The position numbers and the translations under genes were made by a program. 64,000 nt of DNA from Lepeophtheirus salmonis. Its lineage: Eukaryota > Arthropoda > Copepoda > Siphonostomatoida > Caligidae. The stretch is from assembly GCF_016086655.4 (NCBI RefSeq), contig NC_052133.2, positions 46,988,383 to 47,052,382 of the forward strand, written 5' to 3'. The notes under the pieces were generated by a model. That model was not told the origin of the DNA and made no database searches. It was given only the letters and a program-made list of their open reading frames with translations. Shown here in pieces: positions 56,730-64,000 of this stretch (position 1 is its first letter; each line of letters opens with the position of its first letter).

Positions 56730-56850
56730 ATTACAGCTAAACTAATGGAACGTCATGACAGCTAAGCTGCTATTGTCCAATACATTTTTCTAATTGTTAG
56801 GATTGTAATGTCGTTTTCGGTTCCTTTTTCAACATACTAGCATGCTATAT
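56730..56850 (+). repeat. Dispersed repeat 'gacagctaagctgct', copy 3
   Basis: cgtcatgacagctaagctgc, gttaggattgtaatg, ttttcggttcctttttcaac and atactagcatgctatat match copies 1 and 2 in order. Confidence 0.65.
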
Positions 56851-56889
56851 GATTTAGAACTCTAAGTAAATGCACTATTTATAAGAAAT

Positions 56890-57700
56890 TTTCAATGCAG
56901 AGTGCTCCATTAAAATCTGAACACTTTGAATTGTAAACTTCAACAAGATATAATTTATGAATTAATAACTGAATTTCAACTATATTAATACTATAAATAG
57001 ATGTGCGTCTGAGCTCTCTTAATCATAAATGTAGCCGTCCTTAGTGGCAATGATGGCTTCCAGGCAGAGGTGTATGACCTAGAATCCTCTACAAATGTAG
57101 CCATATATCATGGCGTCCCAGTGCTGGATGACAGTGGCTTTGAGGGCCTCGTTGTTTGTATGACGGTCATTGTTAGTCTTCTTTCAAAATGCACCCAAAA
57201 AGGTGTAGTCGAGAGAGTTGGGACCGGGGCAGTAGGAAAGTAAAAAATTACAAAAAAGAGTTCGAAAGACCTCGAGCAATTGAATCTAAAGAGTTTTGCA
57301 AAGAAGGAGATGGGTTTCTGTCTTTGCTAGTGTAAATACTGGCCTGTCCTCCCGCAAAAGGCTCTTTCTACCATCGTTTTGAATAGCTCTCTGGACAATT
57401 TGGTGTGAAATCCTGAGATCTTCGCAACAAACAACTTTTTTAGACGAGTAAGAAATCCTTCAAAAGTTTTTCGATAAACTTTCCCTAAATTGTTTTTTTG
57501 TGCCATTTTTTCAATAGTTGTAAATGGGAGGAGGACATTTAACAACGTCTACCCTTTTTATTTGTTATAAACAAACAAACACTACAAAATGGCAAATGTT
57601 GTCAACATAATCTAATTCACTTAAAAATTGAATTCCAAATCAAAAAATAACAAATTGCAGTTGAAATTGATGTTCAGATGAAAGGGTTTGATGCAACGTC
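56890..57700 (-). mobile_element. Mariner-like element, central deletion
   Basis: Minus strand: MAQKNNLGKVYRKTFEG, then frames reading KLVQRAIQNDGRKSLLRE (helix-turn-helix to linker), then CPGPNSLDYTF (third catalytic region), NNEALKATVIQHWDAM and LEAIIATKDGYIYD with a stop. Both termini show the same word in inverted orientation: TCTGAACACTTTGAATT near 56911 and TCTGAACATCAATTTCA in reverse complement near 57675. The 56900 end is shared with the plus-strand copy at 12070-12130. The central catalytic part is absent. Confidence 0.75.
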
Positions 57701-57719
57701 CCTTATTTGTACTGATTCA

Positions 57720-58470
57720 CTTTATAATGGGTATATTTGCTGTTCCAAGAATAAAACCATAGTTAATTTATTATTTGTAATCATGGTAGATTATTTAAGG
57801 AGTATGGTAATAGTATCATTTTATTTTAAGTTGTTGTAATGTTCCATCTATCTACTCCAAAACAGTTGTCATTTTGTTTTATAATTTATCAATATATAAA
57901 ATGCAAAAATATAAATCGACATTAACATATACAAAAACTGAACCAATAAAATAAACCATGATTGATAAAATGTAAAAAATGTGTCGTTTAATAGAATACT
58001 TATGTTCTAATTAAGGATGCAACCATACACCATTTGGCTGATGACCTATGAATCGGCCGATTATTATTAATCTTCCCGTAAAAACTAAATAGAGTTTTAA
58101 ATGAATTTAATTGACTTAAATCATTTTCCTTAATAAATAATATTAACTTTAGTGATGCATCTCAATTTGTTAAAAAGTTATGGTCGATTATGTCTTTATT
58201 AGTTTGTGTGACTTGGACCTCTGAAAATGTAAAAGCCTTTCTGTATTTGCATATATAATCTTCGAAAATAGTTTAACAAACTCCTTCTGTAACTTTTTTC
58301 GTAATTCTGATTACAAACAGACTATTAATGATCTTGACATTTCAAAATTTAATACCCTTTTATTATTAACATATGCAAGACGCGCATGCTATCTGCGGCA
58401 CGAAAAGAATTATTTTTCCAACCAGATGTCTCATTAAAAAAATATTAACAGATTCTGAAAGCTTGACATT
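57720..58470. other. AT-rich noncoding stretch
   Basis: Nothing recognisable on either strand. Confidence 0.5.
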
Positions 58471-58479
58471 TCATAATTT

Positions 58480-58680
58480 ACTTTAATCCCCTCTAGCCTC
58501 AATTACAGTCTCTATACGAACATGAAAGTGCTAGAAGGCTCTTGCCATTTGGTACCTTGGCAATTCTTGGTCTTTCTTGATCCTACTGATAAGTTCGTCG
58601 CTGGTGTTTTATGGGATTCGGTTGGTTTGTCGTTCGATCGCACTCATCACACAAAATCTATCAGATTGATGGCATAAATA
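58480..58680 (-). pseudogene. Mariner transposase fragment, C-terminal end
   Basis: Minus strand: MSAIERQTNRIP, a stop, NTSDELISRIKKDQELPRYQ, MARAF, a stop, HFHVRIETVIEARGD. It matches the family C-terminus (ERQTNRxPxNTKDEL...RIETVIEARGDYF) with two stops. The same family as 37330-37830. Confidence 0.75.
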
Positions 58681-58699
58681 ACTTGCGCACCCTGTATAA

Positions 58700-60390
58700 T
58701 CTTCCAAGAAAGTTTTACCAAAATTGCTCCGTAAATTTTTCTTTAATCCTATTTATAAACAAACCGAGGCAAAAACATGCAATAACATTGTTGGTCAAAG
58801 TAAACAGCCTAATAAATGGCAATAATACTTATAACATTGTAGCATCCCACTGGCATCAATGTCTTAGCTATGCACAATCGCATTTAATCAAGAAATGTCT
58901 GAAGCAAAATAGTTTCAAGGGAAATTACTGGTCCTCGTCTATTATGCAGAACATAAAGAGTGAAGTGACAATTAAGAATCAAAATAATAATATTTTTAGT
59001 AGAATATAAAATAAATGTCATTAGAATTAATTAAAGAAATAGTTAAAATAACATTTTTGTCTTACTTTAAAGTATAAATAAACTTAATATTTTCCAATTA
59101 ATTTTTTTAAGAAATCTTAAATCCTACAATAAATTTGAAAAACATAAAAAACTAATATATTTCTAATTATTTAACAATTTAACTTATGATTTAATTTATA
59201 TAAGGGATTTTTGGTTAAAAGAAGTAAAGTTGTTTGATTAATAGATGAAACAGTCTTATTATTTTGACGTTTCCCCCGATCATGTACTAAATCTTAAGGA
59301 TACATCCGAGTTGGACGTAAAAACATCGATCATTACTATCCTTAAAAAATGGAAATATCATCAATATCACTTATCCACGTCATTATCAATTAATCTCAAT
59401 CATGAAGTATCCAATACTTGTAAGAATGATAAATAATTAAAATAGGCCTTAATTAGGTAAGAATACTAAAATATTCATAAAGTTTATTAAATTTAAACAA
59501 TTTGTAAATTTAAAAAGTCCATATGACAAGATGAAAAAATAATAGTTTGTCTTCATTTATGTAAGTAATGTACCTGAATATTTGTCCCTGAAAAGTGACT
59601 TCTACTATAGGAAAAGGTTTTCTCATCGGCAAGGTAATATCATCAGGCTATCAGCTATGTGTCATATTTTTTTAAAGTTTTTTCGATATTAGATTATTTT
59701 GGTAAAATTATATCCCTTTGGAATAAAATAAGGATCAAATTATGGAATTAATGTTTTAGAAGAAGTGTGTCAAACATTTTTAGCACTCAACACTTAAATC
59801 ATATTCCTTTTGCAATTGATTAAGTTACTTAAATGCACTTACTGCTCTTTACGAGAGCAGTCATACATTTTGTTCCTTCAAAATCATATAACGGAAAACT
59901 GTGGATCTAGACTCTTGAGCGTATTTAAACAATAGTACCTATTATATGACTAGAGATGCAAAAATTACACTAATCATGTTAAGCCAAAAGAAAAACACAT
60001 TAGAGAACTATGGCAATTATAAGGCGGATATATATTCTGACTTAAGTCTTCCTGCTAAGATAATGAGCATTTAATTCATCAAAATAGAAAATAATAACTT
60101 AAAAGATCACAAATTATTTGCAGGTTATCAAAATTTACTTTTTAGTTAATTATATGCTTACCAGGATTCTAATAATTAATACATCGCTATATCAGTCTAT
60201 GTCTTGCCTTTTCCTAGTGTTTTCAAAAATTGCATATCTGATTATACTAAAGGAAATATTTGATTCTTAATTATAAATGGTAATCAACCAACATTAAAAA
60301 TATGACCTATAATTTATCAATTTAATTCATATTAAATATTATGGTCCTTTATAAATTTACACATTTTTTTCATTAATATAGTTATTAAAC
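58700..60390. other. AT-rich noncoding stretch
   Basis: A 132-codon plus-strand frame (58611-59009) overlaps the mariner fragment at its start, is rich in Asn/Ile/Lys and shows no known domain; I treat it as chance. Nothing else is seen. Confidence 0.45.
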
Positions 60391-60402
60391 TGTTGAAAAT
60401 GG

Positions 60403-60652
60403 AATTTTAAATGGAAGGTAGCATTTTCTATGTATTTGGGTGAACCTAAATTAATGTCGAAAAACAAAATTTGTGTTATGTTGATATTGAGAGAGCGTAC
60501 TAAGCCTAAAGATTTGGCATTGTAAGCTATGAAGACAACTTTTAAGTGTTTTTGAATTATTTATATTTTCTTTAATTGTTGACCAATTATTGAAATTTCA
60601 AATCTTAGACTCACCCAAATAAATAAACAAATAATGTTTTCCATTCAAAATT
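60403..60652. mobile_element. Inverted-repeat element (putative MITE, about 250 bp)
   Basis: Left arm 60403-60443 (aattttaaatggaaggtagc ... tatttgggtga) and right arm 60611-60652, which in reverse complement reads aattttgaatggaaaacatt ... tatttgggtga. The arms are about 41 bases with gaps. The interior is AT-rich with no coding content. Target duplication is unclear. Confidence 0.6.
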
Positions 60653-60713
60653 ACAAAATGACTGCATATTGAAACAGTCTAATATATACAGGATGTCTCC
60701 GGATAATGTAGTT

Positions 60714-60749
60714 TCAAACACCGTGGATTTGGCATAATACGGTGTTTGA
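60714..60749. repeat. 10-bp hairpin
   Basis: tcaaacaccg at 60714-60723 and cggtgtttga at 60740-60749, perfect arms with a 16-base loop. It follows caggatgtctccggataatg, which looks like a transposon end, but no partner was found. Confidence 0.7.
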
Positions 60750-60759
60750 GAATTACTCT

Positions 60760-62500
60760 GACTCTTAGTATAGTGGGGTATATTCACCTCAAATCGTGCT
60801 TTTTGTATAAAATGATAAAAGATTATAACAAAAACTATACATTGAAGTGATATTTTTTTTTTGGAAGCTGTTGATGAATTTGTTCTTACTATTACAATAT
60901 ATTCATATTATTGAAGTGTATAATTTTTTTTTATAGAGGGGAGTGTTGAGTATTGGATTTCCTTACTAGACTTAAAACACTTGGTTATTATTTATTCTAC
61001 AAGCCTGCATTTAAAAATTAACTGAATAAATATGGGTTAATGTCCACTTATTTCAATTTTACAGATTGAAATGATTGGACAAAATACCAAGCAAATACAC
61101 CATTAACATTTAATTCTACATGTATTTTACAAGTATCTTGTCTACCATAGATTATTTAAAAAAATGTATGATGAATAAAATGTCAATTCACAATTTGATT
61201 TCTGGATATGAACCCTTAGTGTAGTGACATGTTTGAAAAATTGGCCATGGAACAATGTTTGACCATATTTGTAAAGTTTACTGCTCTTTTTGTTATTGTT
61301 ATTTTAAAAATTATATGATAAAAACAATACCATACGAAAATCAAACTATAATTAAAATTAAAAAATCTATAAAGGACAAACTAAATTAAGTTTATTTTAA
61401 AGATAAAAGTAATTCGATAAATTACTGAACATTATTCTTAGTGATTATAGAAACAAAAAATTATAGTTGTATTTGAATTTTATTTGGATATGTATACTCT
61501 TAAAAAGTAAAGTTGGAGTGACAAAGTCTGTAATTGAACTCTTAGGAGGTTAGTTCAAAATTTATAAAATTAAACCTTGTAAAAAATAGTTTGTATAAAA
61601 ATAATAAATGACTCGATTTTTATTGATATTAGATATAGTCTTTCATGGAACCTCACTTTTTTATTCTCATCCATTTTTCATCCTTAGTTGGGCAACCCAT
61701 ATAATTCTAGATTCATTATATCCATTTCCCACTTGAGTAATAGAACCTTCTTCTGATTTATACTTTATATAATTACTGTTTTTTATATCATTTATATTTA
61801 GATACATTTTTTGTTCGTAATTCTTTGCAAATAAACACATTCAACAATAATGGTGATAAATCAATTTTTGTGTAAATAATTGTTATAAAAATTGTGATGA
61901 AGACCAATTTTTGTTGAAATTTGACATTCTAGAAATGTTAGTGACAATATATTCAGCCCAGGGAAGCCAAAAAAGTTTCTAAAAAACCGCAATTGTAAAT
62001 ATATAAAACCTAACATAAAAAAAAGAAAAATGAGAAAAGAAAAATTGGGTCAAATTGGAAAAGGAAAATTGTGGTTTATATTCCAGATTTTAGAGTTTCA
62101 TGGTCAATTTTTTCGAGAAGAATAGTTTTGAAATCAACAAGGAAATTAATTTCAAATAATCTAGTAATGAATGTTGAAAGGACTTAAAATATATTATTTT
62201 TTGGTAAATTAATTCATCTTTGTATTCCAAAAAATAATAAATGAATTAAGTTCTTTTAATTCCACTAGACATTCAAGATTTTTTTAATTCAGCTCCACTT
62301 TTTATTTCATAACTGTTCTAGTAATACAAAAAAAAATTGCCTGTAGTTGGTCTAAAAAAAGGAAGGGAAAAAAATTGAATGTTCTAAACGGGTGTTCATC
62401 TAAGCATTTGCAAGCCGAGACAAAAAAATTAAAATACCGCTGTAACTTTATTTCAAAACCAATTTTATTAAAATTTGCACAAAAATCAAAATCATGACAT
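60760..62500. other. AT-rich noncoding stretch
   Basis: No recognisable repeat or coding piece. Confidence 0.5.
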
Positions 62501-62519
62501 AAATTATACATTCAAGTAA

Positions 62520-63500
62520 TAAAATCGCCGTTATCTTGTACCACACGTTCACGACGTCCCCGGAAACATCCCACAATCTTCTTGTCCGTCCCACAGGGTA
62601 AGGTCAGGAATGCCCTCCTTATCCCAGCTCTCAGGGATCTTGAGGTGATGTGAGCACCTTCATTGGAAACTTGTTCAACTAGCTTTAGAAAAAATTGTCT
62701 AAAGGGTTCAATTACAGCAAGTTAGGAGGTCAAAAACTAGACGGGACGTATAGCTTATTCTCAGAGTAAATAAAATTGAGTATTTCTTTGCTGGTATGAC
62801 CGAGTTATCTGTCTTGCTGCCAGATCCAAGATAAGTCTTCCATGATGCTGCAGATCCAGAGAAAGACTTTGATGCACAGAATACTGATGCAGACCTTGAC
62901 GTTGACCTTCAGACCCTGCTTGAAATTGAAGGGAGGCATAACATTACCCTTGCTGCTATCAACACCAAGAACCCTAATTTTCTCCATGTACTTGGTGTTC
63001 ATTATATTAGGACATTATATTGACTTTTTCCATACCATCTAATGTTCCTCGAGTTATGGTTCTGGGTTTAAAAGAAATTTTTCTCATCGGAGAATATATT
63101 TTACGGGAGACTCCTGTTTTAACTTGATCAAAGCCTTGGTTCAGTTGATACTTTAATCCCTGTTTGACGGGGTAATAATCTGTCCATTATGACGTATATA
63201 GCTGTGGTAACATAAGTCTTCATGCTACGATGCTTTAAGCGATTGCATTCATTGGTTGGGTGGGATTCTTCACAATTTTTTTGTTTATCTCCCTAAAAAA
63301 AACAGGACTTTCGGCAAATTTAGCCACTTCCGGGTTTCAAAGATTCTGGGAAATCATTGTCAGGGGTTCCTCACTAACCTGTTGAACACATTTTCTCAAT
63401 TTTTGGACAAATTGAAAAGTGTACCAGATCAATTTAGCCAAAAACGCGTTGTGTATTTGACAATTGAAATTGGGCATAATATTAAAAACTTTCCTTCTTT
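62520..63500 (-). pseudogene. Mariner transposase remnant, catalytic half
   Basis: Minus strand in order: TYVTTAIYVIMDRLLP, then IFSDEKNFF (first catalytic Asp region, intact wording), IRVLGVDSSKGNVMPPFNF, KQGLKVNVKV, WIWQQDR (usual WQQDGAPAH, second Asp kept, the rest lost), LNPLDNFF (third region) and SLRAGIRRAFLTLPCGTDKK, CFRGRRERVVQDNGDFIT with a stop near 62516. Frame changes and stops separate these blocks. The N-terminal half would lie at 63250-63560 but is too decayed to read. It is the best-preserved catalytic core in the window. Confidence 0.75.
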
Positions 63501-63559
63501 TTTTTTGTTCCTGATTAAAAAAAAGCCAGGGGCATGTATTCGTAAAGAAGAGCAGTAGA

Positions 63560-64000
63560 GTGACATTCGTACCAGGTTTACTTCCATTAGTGAGAGTTTG
63601 AATTAAAACTGGTGAGTAGGGAGATGGAATGAAGCTAGAGAAAAATACAATCGTTTAAAATAACTACCCTCCATATATATATATAGAGTATTTATTCCCT
63701 GGATCAGGACACTAAGCTTTCGTTGTTTTAACATCCTAGACCGTTTACTACAACTATCAGTGAAGAAAGATGTATATAATTAAAGTGTCATTAAAACTAA
63801 TTTTTAATGAGCACAGAGGCTTTTATTCTTCCCCACGTATTAATAATATTTATGTTTTTTTGCCATTGTGTTGAGTCCTCTTTAAATCGCAATATGAGAT
63901 AACGAGAGTTCATCCATAAATTTTATATTTTATATTTATGTGAAGCAATTATATCATCCTCAATGCACTTTTGCAAAACAAAAAAATGTATAAAAATACA
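63560..64000. other. AT-rich right edge
   Basis: A short TA microsatellite at about 63672-63688; nothing else recognised. Confidence 0.5.

Larger units (their letters stand above)
54402..56880. other. Region right of DPEP exon A, noncoding repeats
   Basis: Must be intron or 5' region of DPEP, because exon A starts with an acceptor. It holds repeats at 54735-54755, 55056-55304, 55375-55435, 55683-55935 and 56730-56850 and a 27-base poly-A. I found no exon with a start codon. The frame at 55398-55637 (minus) has no recognisable domain. Confidence 0.6.

Noticed and set aside
58611..59009. 132-codon open frame, plus strand
   Set aside because: No recognised domain, Asn/Ile/Lys-rich composition as expected for AT-rich DNA, and its first codons overlap an antisense mariner remnant.
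59575..59625. Possible small minus-strand exon (reading EVTFQGQIF) right of DPEP exon A
   Set aside because: Only about 40 bases between AG and GT, no start codon and no similarity that I recognise.
1..64000. tRNA, rRNA or snRNA genes
   Set aside because: No cloverleaf with A and B box spacing, no rRNA-like conserved GC-rich stretch and no snRNA signature was seen by eye; a tRNAscan or Rfam search would settle it.

Overview
The window is AT-rich, intron-dominated animal DNA with no operons, no RNA genes and no open host reading frame of normal length. The density and type of decayed Tc1/mariner transposases, together with the low GC, point to an arthropod and most likely a copepod such as a sea louse (Lepeophtheirus/Caligus). 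That organism call is inference from remembered transposase wording and was not tested by alignment.

One host gene is recognisable. Six exons on the minus strand (54401 down to 14781) join in a continuous frame across five GT-AG introns and give 342 residues of a renal-type membrane dipeptidase (DPEP, peptidase family M19). In order they encode a Ser/Arg-rich N-terminal tail, a single membrane anchor, the start of the catalytic barrel with the HNDLPW metal motif, the APCGSQHKD segment, the VESGH bridging glutamate, and the NTPW-to-SFGK segment. The start codon exon lies right of 54401. The exons for the second half of the enzyme were not found to the left of 14781 and probably lie beyond the window. 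The gene therefore spans at least 39.6 kb, with introns of about 7.0, 10.3, 8.6, 11.7 and 0.9 kb.

Almost everything else is mobile DNA lying in those introns or in the flanks. From left to right: a Tc1-like remnant (1.2-1.8 kb), mariner fragments (3.1, 5.9-6.5, 11.4-12.1, 18.0-18.8 kb), a 442-bp hAT deletion derivative (9.6-10.05 kb), a TTAA-flanked inverted-repeat element (19.6-19.8 kb), mariner remnants (22.8-23.5, 25.5-26.0, 26.5-26.9 kb), and a Ty3/gypsy retrotransposon with both LTRs (28.3-31.5 kb). Further right come a TIR-bounded mariner (34.1-35.3 kb), mariner fragments (37.3-38.4 kb), a Tc1-like element with TIRs (42.0-42.9 kb), a mariner inserted in a tandem repeat (43.2-44.0 kb), a possible BEL/Pao scrap (46.1 kb), a Penelope-like retroelement with a GIY-YIG endonuclease (48.4-50.3 kb), a hAT-like short element (51.7-52.1 kb) and mariner remnants at 56.9-57.7, 58.5-58.7 and 62.5-63.5 kb. 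Every transposase and reverse transcriptase carries stops or frameshifts, so none is expected to be active.

Several short dispersed repeat families recur, some in small tandem clusters. Most short open frames are chance frames in AT-rich sequence or pieces of the decayed transposons. I see no sign of a wholly new biological system. The most interesting items are the membrane-anchored form of the dipeptidase, the Penelope-like element, the mariner whose pre-insertion site can be read from the surrounding tandem repeat, and the TTAA-flanked inverted-repeat element.
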